NCBI GenBank assembly: GCA_002050355.1
Contig: MWYY01000061.1
Coordinates: 56,503-120,502 of the forward strand
Direction: 5' to 3'
DNA length: 64,000 nucleotides
From: Acidobacteria bacterium 28-9
GTDB lineage: Bacteria; Acidobacteriota; Blastocatellia; Pyrinomonadales; Pyrinomonadaceae
Positions 35,183-44,170 of the stretch are shown piece after piece. A program made the position numbers and the translations under genes. The notes beneath the pieces are model-generated. The model was given only the letters and a program-made list of their open reading frames with translations, was not told where the DNA came from and searched no databases. The first letter of the stretch is position 1, and every line of letters starts with the position of its first letter.

Positions 35183-35326
35183 TAGTTACTAAAGTCGTGT
35201 GGCAAACACAAAAGCCGAACAAGTCATTGGACACGAGGCAAAAACAGCGACTTTCATAAGAACGTCGCTCGTTAAACTTAAAGTTGCGTGAATTCGGTTT
35301 CGCCCGCGTCAACTCGGTCGTTAGAC

Positions 35327-36202
35327 TTATTCAATCCACTCCCCGCAAAAAGCTAAATCCGCGCGACCTGTAATCAGCATTTCATCGTCTTCTTCACGCC
35401 AGACTGCTTCGGTTGTACCGCCTTGCGCGTGAACGGAGACTTTTCGATTCGTTTTTCCGGCAGAAGCCGAAGCTACAGCAGCCGCAATCGAGCAAGTTCC
35501 CGACGACGATGTTTCGCCTGCGCCGCGTTCCCAGATACGGATTTCGATATTTTCTGTGTCTAAAACTTTTACGAAAACGACATTCGTTCTTTCGGGAAAT
35601 ATCTCGGTAAGATTTTCAATTTTACTTCCGAATTGTCGCCAATTAATTTGATCAAAATCTTCTAAAAAAATAACCGCGACAGGATTTCCGATATCAACAA
35701 AAGTGCAATTGATAATGGTTGCTTCGTCCGGCATCATCAACGCAAATCCTTCAGCATTTTGCGACTTGCCTACTTCTTCTAAAAAGAATTTTGACAGCTC
35801 AGTTTCGGGCAAATCAAACTTTGGTTTACCAACTTCGGCGCGAAACCAAAATGTCTTTTCGTTTCGCTCTAAAAGTTCGTAAGTCTTTGTGCCGCTTTTT
35901 GTTTCGAGCTTGAGCGATTTTTCGCGCCAAAGATTTTTGTGGAAAAGGTAAGCGACTGCGCAGCGCGTTCCGTTGCCGGAAAATCCGGCTTCGCTGCTGT
36001 CCGGATTTATTATCCGGCATGAGTACTCGGCGGAATTTCCGTCGAGTTTTTCCAAAACGACGATACCGTCGCCGCCAATACCCGTATTTCGATGGCAAAC
36101 TTGTTTTGAAAACTCGCCCAACGAAGAAAGGTTTTTTAATTGGTCTGCTTCAAAAACAATATAATCGTTGCCGAAACCGTGAAATTTGCAAAAGAAAATC
36201 AT
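35327..36202 (-). CDS. dapF: Diaminopimelate epimerase
   Basis: A 291-residue enzyme that converts LL- to meso-diaminopimelate for lysine and peptidoglycan synthesis. Two catalytic cysteines are visible: one in FSGNGTRCAVAYLF and one in GETSSSGTCSIAAAVA. The ATG at 36202 gives the natural FFCKFHGFGNDYIVFEAD beginning; an upstream in-frame start would overlap thiE by 20 nt and is rejected. Confidence 0.96.
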   Translation of the reverse strand: MIFFCKFHGFGNDYIVFEADQLKNLSSLGEFSKQVCHRNTGIGGDGIVVLEKLDGNSAEYSCRIINPDSSEAGFSGNGTRCAVAYLFHKNLWREKSLKLETKSGTKTYELLERNEKTFWFRAEVGKPKFDLPETELSKFFLEEVGKSQNAEGFALMMPDEATIINCTFVDIGNPVAVIFLEDFDQINWRQFGSKIENLTEIFPERTNVVFVKVLDTENIEIRIWERGAGETSSSGTCSIAAAVASASAGKTNRKVSVHAQGGTTEAVWREEDDEMLITGRADLAFCGEWIE

Positions 36203-36239
36203 AAGTGATTTAAAAACTTTAATGCCAAACGTTTTTATC

Positions 36240-36851
36240 TTACACGGAAAAACTTTCAAACTTTTCGGTTATATTTTCAGGCTCGTCGAGTAAATCGCCG
36301 ATTACGGCAACCGAGTTTGCGCCCGCATCCAAAACTTGTCGGAAATTCTTCGAAGTTATTCCGCCGATAGCGACGAGCGGGAAGTTTCCGATTTGCGCGC
36401 GGATTGTTTTTATCGTTTTCAATCCGACGATACCGTCTGGATTTTCCTTTGTCCGTGTCGGAAAAACCGGACCGACGGCAATGTAATTGACAGGAAATTT
36501 TACGGCTTCGATAGCTTGCGCCAAATTGTGCGTCGAGAAGCCGATTATTGCTTTCGCGCCTAAAATCTTTCGTGCTTCGGCGGGCGGCAAATCGTTTTGT
36601 CCGAGATGAACTCCCTCGGCTTTGAGCGCGAGCGCAACGTCAACACGGTCATTGATGATAATTTTCGCATCGTATTTTCGGGCAATTTCCAATGCTTCGA
36701 CGGCATCTGCGAAAAAATCCCGCATTGAACTGTGTTTTTCGCGCAGTTGAATAAACCTTGCGCCGCCCGCAATAAATTTCCGAACCTGCTCGGCGTGTGA
36801 AAGCTTACTGATTCCGGTATCGGTGATTGGATAAATTTTGGGAAGAAACAT
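36240..36851 (-). CDS. thiE: Thiamine-phosphate synthase
   Basis: A 203-residue TIM-barrel enzyme that couples HMP-pyrophosphate to thiazole phosphate. Signature segments are FIQLREKHSSMRDF, IIINDRVDVALALKAEGVHLGQNDLPP, IGFSTHN, YIAVGPVFPTRTK and VAIGGITSKNF. No other thiamine genes or THI-box are visible nearby. It is 38 nt upstream of dapF on the same strand. Confidence 0.95.
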   Translation of the reverse strand: MFLPKIYPITDTGISKLSHAEQVRKFIAGGARFIQLREKHSSMRDFFADAVEALEIARKYDAKIIINDRVDVALALKAEGVHLGQNDLPPAEARKILGAKAIIGFSTHNLAQAIEAVKFPVNYIAVGPVFPTRTKENPDGIVGLKTIKTIRAQIGNFPLVAIGGITSKNFRQVLDAGANSVAVIGDLLDEPENITEKFESFSV

Positions 36852-36866
36852 CTTCTGTTAATGACA

Positions 36867-36911
36867 AATGGTTAATGAAAGAAAATCATTCATCATTCAC
36901 CATTAACCATT
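36867..36911. repeat. Hairpin of TGGTTAA/CATTCAC heptamers
   Basis: AATGGTTAATG (36867-36877) pairs perfectly with 36901-36911 and additional CATTCAC-type units surround the right arm. It lies between thiE and a GNAT gene. Confidence 0.75.
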
Positions 36912-36920
36912 CACCATTAT

Positions 36921-37460
36921 TCAAAGTGATTTGACCATCAAAAAACCGTTTTCGCTGTTGTTATAATAATTTTCCAGTTTTTGAACCGTGCTGTAACCGC
37001 GCTGTCGGTAAAGATTTTGGGCGGCGGTGTTGCTAGCTCTAACTTCAAGTCTGACAGTATTTATGCCGCGTTTTTTCAAAGCGTTTTCGGCGTGATTTAA
37101 TAATTTATTTGCCAGACCGCGATGCCTGTGTTCGGGCGCGACGCCGATGGTCGTAATGTGTCCTGTTCCGTCGTCGTTCGTCATTATAAAGATAAAACCG
37201 ACGATTGCCTCCTGCAGCGTAACGACGCGGTAACTGAGACAATTGGGTTCATCGAGCAAATAAGTAAATGTGTGTTTTGTATAATGCTCGCCTTCGACAA
37301 AGCATCGCAAATTGAGCCTTAAAACTTCTTGCAGGTATTTCTCAGTAAGCGGTCGAATTTCATAAACAGTCGTCAGTGCCGGTGCTGGATGTAGAATCGC
37401 CTCAGGCTCAAATGATTCTTGAGAAACAAAAAATTCACGGATTTTTTGCAAAACTGCCAT
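36921..37460 (-). CDS. GNAT acetyltransferase, RimI-like
   Basis: A 179-residue acetyltransferase. The acetyl-CoA loop is HITTIGVAPEHRHRGLANKL, followed by VRLEVRASNTAAQNLYRQRGY, the RimI/ArdIII-like pattern. The first 35 residues are an extra non-GNAT N-terminus (FFVSQESFEPEAILHPAP). The target is unknown; ribosomal N-terminal acetylation is possible from similarity only. It is upstream of thiE on the same strand. Confidence 0.85.
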   Translation of the reverse strand: MAVLQKIREFFVSQESFEPEAILHPAPALTTVYEIRPLTEKYLQEVLRLNLRCFVEGEHYTKHTFTYLLDEPNCLSYRVVTLQEAIVGFIFIMTNDDGTGHITTIGVAPEHRHRGLANKLLNHAENALKKRGINTVRLEVRASNTAAQNLYRQRGYSTVQKLENYYNNSENGFLMVKSL

Positions 37461-37473
37461 AATAACTCTGGAG

Positions 37474-37525
37474 AGTCCAGAAAGTTTGAAGAGTGAAAAA
37501 TCCGTCTCACGGCACTCTCTGGACT
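37474..37525. repeat. Intergenic hairpin at the queA 3' end
   Basis: AGTCCAGAAAGT (37474-37485) pairs at 11 of 12 positions with 37514-37525; the right arm runs into the queA stop. Confidence 0.7.
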
Positions 37526-38558
37526 AAAAAACGAACATACAATCGCCGTAGCTGTAAAATCGATAACGCGAGCTAACCGCGTGTCGGTATGAATCCATTA
37601 TAAGTTCGTAGCCGCCAAAGGTCGAAACCAAAACGAGCAGAGAAGATTGCGGTAAGTGGAAATTTGTTAAAAGCGCGCCCACCGTTTTGAATTTATAATC
37701 GGGCGTTATCGTCAAATCTGCCGGTTTCTCGACTGCCGAAATTTTTCCGTCATCATTGGTAAAAGATTCCAAAGCGCGGGTTGTGGTCGTGCCGACGGCG
37801 ACGATTCGTCTGCTTTTATCTTTCGCTTTGTTTAAAACTTCAGCCGTTTCCCGGCTGATTTCGCATCTTTCCGACATAACTTTGTGCTCAGACAAATTCG
37901 AAACCCGCACCGGTTCAAAAGTTCCGTAACCGACGTGCAGAGTAATTTCCGCAATTTCCGCTCCGAGATTTTTGATTTCGTCTAAAATCTGCGGCGTAAA
38001 ATGCAGACCGGCGGTCGGGGCGGCGATTGCTCCGCGCGTTTTTGCGAAAACGGTTTGATAACGCTCGCGGTCTTTGTCAATGTCGCTGCCCGCTGCGCGT
38101 TTGATATACGGCGGCAGGGGCGTTTGCCCGATTTTGTCTAAAATTTTATTGAAATCTTTGACCGTTTCAAATCTTACAATAACGCGACCTTCGACAGTCT
38201 TTTCCAAAACTTCCGCCGAAAGATTTTTACCGAAACTGATTTTCTTACCTGCTTTTAATCTGCGTGCGGGTTTTGCAAGAGTTTCCCAGATTTGGTTTTC
38301 CAGATTCCGGACAAGAAAAAGCTCAATTCGCGCACCGGTTTCACTCTCTCCAAAAAGCCTTGCGGGGAAAACTTTTGTGTTGTTGAGAACGACGATATCA
38401 CCTTTTTTTAGAAAATTCGGAAACTGTTGAAAATGTTTGTCTTGAAAAGTTTTTTCGCTGCGATTGACGATTAACATTCGAGAATTCTCACGTTTTTCGA
38501 GCGGTTTCTGCGCGATAAATTCTTCCGGCAAGTTAAAGTAGAAATCGGAAATCTGCAT
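37524..38558 (-). CDS. queA: tRNA preQ1(34) S-adenosylmethionine ribosyltransferase-isomerase
   Basis: A 344-residue enzyme of queuosine biosynthesis. The start at ATG 38558 gives MQISDFYFNLPEEFIAQKP, the canonical QueA beginning. Other blocks are VVLNNTKVFPARLFG, TPLPPYIKRA, YQTVFAKTRGAIAAPTAGLHFT and TNFHLPQSSLLVLVSTFGGYELI. A longer frame to 38765 is only a read-through of upstream sequence and includes antisense kynA; it is rejected. Confidence 0.97.
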   Translation of the reverse strand: MQISDFYFNLPEEFIAQKPLEKRENSRMLIVNRSEKTFQDKHFQQFPNFLKKGDIVVLNNTKVFPARLFGESETGARIELFLVRNLENQIWETLAKPARRLKAGKKISFGKNLSAEVLEKTVEGRVIVRFETVKDFNKILDKIGQTPLPPYIKRAAGSDIDKDRERYQTVFAKTRGAIAAPTAGLHFTPQILDEIKNLGAEIAEITLHVGYGTFEPVRVSNLSEHKVMSERCEISRETAEVLNKAKDKSRRIVAVGTTTTRALESFTNDDGKISAVEKPADLTITPDYKFKTVGALLTNFHLPQSSLLVLVSTFGGYELIMDSYRHAVSSRYRFYSYGDCMFVF

Positions 38559-38611
38559 AACTGAGAATTTTTGTGGATGTAGTAAAACTGTTTTATCGCT
38601 TGTGCCAGTTT

Positions 38612-39394
38612 TTATTTGACTTGCAGATGCGTGCGCGCTTCCCAAAGTTCGGGAAAAAATCGTTTTGAGAGCGTCGTCCGCAAATAATTCGCGCCTTCCG
38701 AACCGCCCGTTCCGCGTTTCATTCCCATCATTCGCTCGACCATCAAAACGTGGTGATAACGCCATAGAGCAATGTTTTCGTCGTGTTCGATGAGCAAATC
38801 CTGCATAGTAAATAAGTCTTGATATTTTTCAGGATTAGTCAAAATAGTAACTGTCGATGCGATTCGTTCGTCGTTTGTTTTGACCTGGAAATCATATTTT
38901 TCGACCAATCTCCAAAAAGCGTCGGCAAGGCTCGGCGCGTTAAATCTAGCGGTCAAACGTTTCGTGGCAAATTCGTCTTCAGCAAAAGGTTTCAAAAGAT
39001 TTTCGTCTTTTGCGCCCGATACGAATTCGAGTTCGCGGAACTGCATCGATTGAAAACCGCTCGCCGGATTCAGTCTGTCTCGAAACTCCAGAAAGCCGAT
39101 TTGCGCCATCGATTCAAGAATATGAATCTGCGTTATCAAAACTTTTTCGATGCCGACGACAGCACGCAGCGAATGATTGGCGCGAAACGGACGATTTTTT
39201 TCGAGCCATTTAACGGTCGCGTCCAATTCGTGCAAAATCTGCTTAAACCAAAGCTCGTATGTTTGATGAATGACGATAAACAACAATTCATCGTGGCTTT
39301 TAGGGTCGGACAAAGTTTCCTGTAACCCAATCAACTCAGGAACTTTTAAGTATTTGTTGTAGGAAAGCGGAGAGCGTCTGCCATATTCACTCAT
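38612..39394 (-). CDS. kynA: Tryptophan 2,3-dioxygenase
   Basis: A 260-residue heme enzyme that opens the indole ring of tryptophan to N-formylkynurenine. Family blocks are YNKYLKVPELIGLQ, DELLFIVIHQTYELWFKQIL, and the heme-axial His in LWRYHHVLMVERMMGMK followed by GTGGSEGANYL. It begins 1 nt after the kynureninase-like gene, so the two are one operon. The kynurenine formamidase normally needed between them is not visible in the window. Confidence 0.97.
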   Translation of the reverse strand: MSEYGRRSPLSYNKYLKVPELIGLQETLSDPKSHDELLFIVIHQTYELWFKQILHELDATVKWLEKNRPFRANHSLRAVVGIEKVLITQIHILESMAQIGFLEFRDRLNPASGFQSMQFRELEFVSGAKDENLLKPFAEDEFATKRLTARFNAPSLADAFWRLVEKYDFQVKTNDERIASTVTILTNPEKYQDLFTMQDLLIEHDENIALWRYHHVLMVERMMGMKRGTGGSEGANYLRTTLSKRFFPELWEARTHLQVK

Positions 39395-39395
39395 C

Positions 39396-40586
39396 TTAAA
39401 ATCTCACTCCCGCCGTCTGGTGTTGTTCAAATGCTTTGGTGTCCCGAATTTCTTTAAGTTCTCTAACGAAAAGTTCGAGTTCTTCGTCTTTCGTATAAAA
39501 ATGCGGCGAGACGCGAATGCCTGCGCCGGGACGAAAATCGACGATGAATTCTCGCCTGATTAATTCTTTGGTTATCAAATCAGCGCGCTCGTGCGCGATT
39601 GTGATTGTGCCGCCTCGCTCGTGCGGATTACGCGGACTTGTAACCGTAAAGCCCTCGCTCTCCGCGAGTTTGAAAAGCATTTCAGTTTGATGTTGACTTT
39701 TCTCTCGGATTGGTTCGACGCCGATTTCACCGATGATTTTATAACCGCTCTGCGCCGAATAAAGCGCGGGAATCGATGGCGAACCATGTAAATATCTTTC
39801 AATATTGTCGGCGTATTCGATGTCGCCGCGCTCGAACGCAAACGGATGCGCGTGCGCCGCCCAGCCCGTAACTTTCGGTTTGAACCTGGTTTGCAAATCC
39901 GGTCGGACATACAAATAACCGGCGCCCGCGCCGCCGCACAGCCATTTGACCGAACCGCCGACTACAAAATCCACGTTTAAATCTTTTGCCGAAAAAGGAA
40001 CTGTTCCGGCGGATTGATAAGTGTCTAAAACGACATACGCGCCGACCGAATGCGCTTTTTCAATGATGGCTTTTGCATCCTGCAAAAACGCGCTTTTGAA
40101 AACAACGTGCGACATCGGAACGAGAAGCGTCTCCTCGTCAATCGCGTCAAGCATTTTATCGAGCGGAATGGTCATTCCGTCGTCGGATTTTACGGTTTCT
40201 ATTTGGAATCGTCCGTCACGCGCGTGTGCTTCATAGACATACATCACGGACGGGAAATTCAATTCTTCATAAACGATTTTATTTTTTTCGGGTGTCGGTT
40301 CAAAGCACGACAAAAGCAGCGATTGAATAACGGAGACGTTCTGGTGCATCACAACCGAGTTTTCTTCCGCGCCGATGATTTTCGCCACCATATTACCGAC
40401 TGTTCCGGGCATTTCCCACCAGCCTTCTCCCCACGCGCGCACGCCGCGGGTTGCCCACATCTCGGCGTATTCCTGCATTTTGTCGTAAACGCCGCGCGGC
40501 ATCGCGCCCAAACTATGCGAAACCAGATAAACGGTTTTTTCGACAATCGGAAATTCGGCTCGCCATTTTAAAAGTTCATCAGTCAT
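39396..40586 (-). CDS. kynU: Kynureninase-like class V aminotransferase-fold enzyme
   Basis: A 396-residue PLP enzyme. The cofactor Lys is K214 in VGGSVKWLCGG, and DTYQSAGTVPF provides the Asp that contacts the pyridine nitrogen. Blocks VYLVSHSLGAMP and EYADNIERYLHGSPSIPALYS match kynureninase-type enzymes, which cleave kynurenine to anthranilate and alanine. Coupling to kynA (1-nt gap) strongly supports this over cysteine desulfurase or isopenicillin-epimerase-like alternatives. Motif conservation is less strict than in well-known KynU proteins. Confidence 0.85.
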   Translation of the reverse strand: MTDELLKWRAEFPIVEKTVYLVSHSLGAMPRGVYDKMQEYAEMWATRGVRAWGEGWWEMPGTVGNMVAKIIGAEENSVVMHQNVSVIQSLLLSCFEPTPEKNKIVYEELNFPSVMYVYEAHARDGRFQIETVKSDDGMTIPLDKMLDAIDEETLLVPMSHVVFKSAFLQDAKAIIEKAHSVGAYVVLDTYQSAGTVPFSAKDLNVDFVVGGSVKWLCGGAGAGYLYVRPDLQTRFKPKVTGWAAHAHPFAFERGDIEYADNIERYLHGSPSIPALYSAQSGYKIIGEIGVEPIREKSQHQTEMLFKLAESEGFTVTSPRNPHERGGTITIAHERADLITKELIRREFIVDFRPGAGIRVSPHFYTKDEELELFVRELKEIRDTKAFEQHQTAGVRF

Positions 40587-40697
40587 CGTTTTTGCTCCGA
40601 ATCGTTATAAAATCTTTGCTTTATCTTCCGTTATCAAACAATTTATGTCAATTTAATGACTTTATCTGCTGGAATTACAAAAAAGTTAAATAACATC

Positions 40698-40725
40698 TTG
40701 ACAGAAGATACGCTTTTAGTTTAAT
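40698..40725 (+). promoter_or_regulatory. Promoter of the cold-shock gene
   Basis: TTGACA (40698-40703), a 16-nt spacer and TTTAAT (40720-40725). This would give a leader of about 270 nt before the ATG at 41003. Confidence 0.5.
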
Positions 40726-40732
40726 TTTTCAA

Positions 40733-41002
40733 CGTTCTACGAAAAACAACGCAACAAATAAATCTTCTGAAAAAATCTTGTAATTTAAGATTTTCTACTC
40801 GTTAGAAAATGAGTTTTATTGCATTTCTATCAATCCGTGTCGAAGACGAGTCAAAAGATTGGCTTGAATCGAGCGCGCGGATTTTTGTTTTTTTGCCTGT
40901 GTTTTATCGCAAAATGCTTTCGGCTCGGAACAAACTGGCATACGTTTGAAAAGACGTTTGCAAAAATTAAATTCACTGAAGTTTGTAGGAGGAATTAGAA
41001 AA
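40733..41002 (+). other. Long 5' leader of the cold-shock gene
   Basis: The stretch 40587-41002 has no gene. Its second part, downstream of the promoter, is a probable 270-nt untranslated leader, the arrangement used by cold-shock mRNAs for temperature-dependent structure. Folding was not computed. Confidence 0.4.
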
Positions 41003-41212
41003 ATGTCAAAGACAATCGGTAAGGTCAAATGGTTTAATAACGCAAAAGGTTACGGTTTTATCGAACAACCCGGCGAACAGGATATTTTCGTGCATTACAG
41101 CGCGATTTCCGGCGACGGTTATAAAACTTTAACGCAAGGTCAGGACGTTGAGTTTGAAGTTACAAACGGACCGAAAGGTCCGCAGGCGGAAAACGTGCTG
41201 ACAGTGCAATAA
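41003..41212 (+). CDS. Cold-shock protein, CspA family
   Basis: A 69-residue single cold-shock domain with RNP1 KGYGFIEQ (15-22) and RNP2 DIFVHYS, so a single-strand nucleic-acid-binding chaperone. The start is set by TAGGAGGA at 40987-40994. It is followed by a strong terminator. The paralogue responding to cold versus growth cannot be told apart from sequence. Confidence 0.97.
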   Translation: MSKTIGKVKWFNNAKGYGFIEQPGEQDIFVHYSAISGDGYKTLTQGQDVEFEVTNGPKGPQAENVLTVQ

Positions 41213-41270
41213 TCCGTTACTAAATCAAGTTGACGGCTGACGGTTTTTTGAGCCGACAGCGTTTATAAAT

Positions 41271-41304
41271 AAAAAAAGCGGCTTTTCAAAGAGTCGCTTT
41301 TTTT
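41271..41304 (+). terminator. Terminator of the cold-shock gene
   Basis: AAAAAAAGCGGCTTTT faces AAAGAGTCGCTTTTTTT: a GC-core stem with flanking A and T tracts, 58 nt after the stop. Confidence 0.85.
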
Positions 41305-41353
41305 ATTTGTACATTTTTAAGATTTAAATTTTAAATCGAGTTAAAATCTTTTT

Positions 41354-42841
41354 ATGAAAAACCACGAAATGCAAAACGGAGAGGCAAAGTATTTACGGTT
41401 TTTGCCTTCTGTTGACGCCCTTTTGCATTCTGAAACAGCAAACAAAATTTTGTCGCGCGCGGGCGCAAAACATCTGACGGTTTTAGCGCGCACTGCGGTT
41501 GATTCGCTGCGTCGAAAAATCCAGGACGAAATCGTCCAAAATGCAATAAACGAAGACGATTTTTCGTCTGAAATTTTGCTGATGAAAGCCGAAGAAAATC
41601 TCGACAGCATTTGGCAAGCGGAGCAAAATAGCGGCGCGCAAAAGGTTATCAACGCAACGGGCGTTATTATACATACGAATTTGGGACGCGCGCCGCTTTC
41701 GGAAAACGCGAGACGAGCGATTTCTGAAGAAGCGTCCGGTTATTGTACGCTTGAATACGACGTTCAAACCGGCAAACGCGGACGACGAGGCGCGCGTGCA
41801 GAACGGCTTTTAACCGAGCTTACGGGCGCAGAAAGCGCTTTAATCGTAAATAATTGCGCGGCGGCTTGTCTTCTTGTTTTGACCGCGCTGGCAAACGGCG
41901 GCGAAGCGATAATCTCGCGCGGCGAGTTGGTGGAAATCGGCGGAGATTTTCGCATTCCAGACGTAATGGCACAATCTGGCGCGATTCTCAGGGAAGTCGG
42001 CGCGACAAATCGCACGCGGATTTCAGATTATGAAAAAGTAATCAACGAAAACACTCGTTTAATAGTAAAAGTTCACCCGTCGAATTACCGCATTGTCGGG
42101 TTTTTTTCTTCACCAAACATCCGAGAACTTGCCGATTTAGCCGATCGAAAAAACATTCTGCTTTATGAAGACGCCGGTTCAGGCGCAATATTTGATTTGA
42201 GCGAATACGGTTTGGACGATGAGCCGGTGATAAGTCAATCAATCGCGGCAGGCGCCGACATCGTTACCTTTAGCGGCGACAAACTTCTCGGCGGCGTGCA
42301 ATCGGGTTTGATTGTCGGGCGCGGCGAAATCGTCGAAAGATTAAGAAAACATCCGCTTTATCGAGCTTTGCGGGTTGATAAATTGATTTATACGGCGCTC
42401 GAAGCGACACTCGAAGCATTTCGCAGCGAAACGGCTGTGAGGGAAATTCCGGTTTTGAAAATGCTCGCTCAAACAAACGTCGAACTCAAAGAGCGCACGA
42501 AAAAATTTGCCCGGAAATTAAGCGAAAATCTCGTCGAAAATTCCGTTCTGCAATTTGAAATTATAAAAGGGAACTCGGTCGTCGGTGGTGGTTCAGCGCC
42601 TATCGTCCAACCGGCGACAACTCTTTTAGCTTTAGAACACGAAAAAATGTCCGTCGCAACATTGGAGCAAAGTTTGCGATTTTCAAAGCCGCCCGTTGTC
42701 GCGCGCATTTTAGAAGATAAAGTTTTGATTGACCTGCGAACAGTCTCCGACGCAGAAGAAGCCGAACTTTTGGAAATTCTAACGGCAATTGCAACAGCAG
42801 ATAATATAATGGTGAATGTTGAATGTAAAACGATTCTTTAA
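41354..42841 (+). CDS. selA: L-seryl-tRNA(Sec) selenium transferase
   Basis: A 495-residue PLP enzyme that converts Ser-tRNA(Sec) to Sec-tRNA(Sec) using selenophosphate. The PLP lysine is K310 in TFSGDKLLGGVQSG; other blocks are NATGVIIHTNLGRAPL, YCTLEYDVQTGKRG, NNCAAACLL and EDAGSGAIFD. With the tRNA-Sec at 20.2 kb it shows selenocysteine use in this organism. selB and selD are not in the window. The last codons run into a heptamer hairpin (42803-42863), so the C-terminus (NVECKTIL) is partly repeat-encoded. Confidence 0.97.
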   Translation: MKNHEMQNGEAKYLRFLPSVDALLHSETANKILSRAGAKHLTVLARTAVDSLRRKIQDEIVQNAINEDDFSSEILLMKAEENLDSIWQAEQNSGAQKVINATGVIIHTNLGRAPLSENARRAISEEASGYCTLEYDVQTGKRGRRGARAERLLTELTGAESALIVNNCAAACLLVLTALANGGEAIISRGELVEIGGDFRIPDVMAQSGAILREVGATNRTRISDYEKVINENTRLIVKVHPSNYRIVGFFSSPNIRELADLADRKNILLYEDAGSGAIFDLSEYGLDDEPVISQSIAAGADIVTFSGDKLLGGVQSGLIVGRGEIVERLRKHPLYRALRVDKLIYTALEATLEAFRSETAVREIPVLKMLAQTNVELKERTKKFARKLSENLVENSVLQFEIIKGNSVVGGGSAPIVQPATTLLALEHEKMSVATLEQSLRFSKPPVVARILEDKVLIDLRTVSDAEEAELLEILTAIATADNIMVNVECKTIL

Positions 42842-42863
42842 TTCACCATTTACCATTATATTA
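42803..42863. repeat. Hairpin of GGTGAAT heptamers at the selA end
   Basis: The left arm AATATAATGGTGAATG (from 42803, with a GTTGAAT unit) faces a right arm ending ACCATTATATT at 42863. Aligned unit by unit, most positions pair. It lies at the convergent selA/serC junction and overlaps the last codons of selA. Confidence 0.8.
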
Positions 42864-42864
42864 A

Positions 42865-43953
42865 TTACCCGTTTTCTTGCGCGAATTCTTTCACAAGCTC
42901 GACAAGTTTTTCGACGCCTTGTTTGGGAAAAGCGTTGTAAATTGAGGCGCGAATGCCGCCGACCGAGCGATGACCTTTCAAACCGTCCAAACCTTGTGCC
43001 GTCGCTTCAGAGACGAATCGTTTTTCTAAATCTTCCGACGGCAATCGAAAAGTTACGTTCATCAAAGAACGCGCCGACTTTTCGGCGTGTCCGCGATAGA
43101 ATCCGTCGCTGGCGTCAATCGCATTGTAGAGAACTTTCGCTTTTTCTTCGTTTTTCTTTTCCATTTCGACAAGTCCGCCGTGTTTTTTGATGTGTTCGCA
43201 GACCAGATTGATAATGTAAATTCCCCAGGTGTTCGGCGTGTTGAGCATCGAATTGTGCTCGGCAAGCGCGCGATAATCGAGCATTGAATGTTGACCCGCG
43301 GGAACTCTCTCGAGCAAATCGTCGCGGATAATGACGAGCGTTACGCCTGAAGGTCCGATATTTTTCTGCGCTCCGGCGTAAATCAAAGCGTGTTTTTCTA
43401 CATCGATCGGTTTAGAAAGAATATTTGACGAAGCGTCGCAAACGACCGGAATGCCTGTGCCGTCCAAATCATATTTAAACTCGACGCCTTCGATTGTTTC
43501 GTTCGATGTGTAATGAACGTAATTGGCATTTTGGCTAAAGTTTAATTCTTCCTGTGTCGGCACGGATTTGAAATTTTCGTTGGCAGTTGAAAAAATCACG
43601 TTCGCATCGCCGCAGCGTTTTGCTTCTTTCAGCGCTTTTTTGCCCCAGGCACCGGTAATAATGTAATCAGCCGTTTCATTTTTGCCCAGGAAATTTAGCG
43701 GAATCATCGAAAACTGCAAAGATGCGCCGCCCTGCAGAAACAAAATTTTGTAGTTTTCGGGAACGCCTAAAAGCTCGCGGATGCCGCCGATTGCACCTTC
43801 GAGAATTGGTTCAAAATGCTTCGACCGATGGCTGATTTCCATTACGCCCATTCCGATTCCGTTTATGGAAAGCATCTCGGATTGGGCTTTTTCTAGAACT
43901 TCGACCGGCAGGACGGCGGGTCCGGCGCTGAAATTATAAATTCTTCTCGACAT
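42865..43953 (-). CDS. serC: Phosphoserine aminotransferase
   Basis: A 362-residue PLP enzyme making phosphoserine from phosphohydroxypyruvate; it also serves vitamin B6 synthesis. The PLP-lysine region is YAGAQKNIGPSGVTLV; other blocks are YNFSAGPAVLPVEVLE, EISHRSKHF, LFLQGGASLQFSMIPLN and NTWGIYIINLVCEHIKKHGG. Either Met1 or Met2 can be the start; Met2 is used. It is convergent with selA, which is fitting only in that both handle serine. Confidence 0.96.
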   Translation of the reverse strand: MSRRIYNFSAGPAVLPVEVLEKAQSEMLSINGIGMGVMEISHRSKHFEPILEGAIGGIRELLGVPENYKILFLQGGASLQFSMIPLNFLGKNETADYIITGAWGKKALKEAKRCGDANVIFSTANENFKSVPTQEELNFSQNANYVHYTSNETIEGVEFKYDLDGTGIPVVCDASSNILSKPIDVEKHALIYAGAQKNIGPSGVTLVIIRDDLLERVPAGQHSMLDYRALAEHNSMLNTPNTWGIYIINLVCEHIKKHGGLVEMEKKNEEKAKVLYNAIDASDGFYRGHAEKSARSLMNVTFRLPSEDLEKRFVSEATAQGLDGLKGHRSVGGIRASIYNAFPKQGVEKLVELVKEFAQENG

Positions 43954-44170
43954 CAAAACTCCTTATAAAATTTGGTGTTTAATAGTAAAGTTAAAATAAC
44001 ACAGGTTAAAAATTTTATGAATTTCGAGAAATCAAGTTTTTCGCTTCAAATTATTGCAGCAAATGAGTTAAAATAACTGAAATTTAACAACTCTTTTTTG
44101 GCAAAAGCCATCTTATGAGAGCTTTTCCTGAATACACATCAAATAAGTAAAAAAAGTTTGGAGGATTGAA

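Noticed and set aside
38559..38765. Long upstream extension of queA
   Set aside because: It reads antisense through the kynA end and the family start is clearly at 38558.
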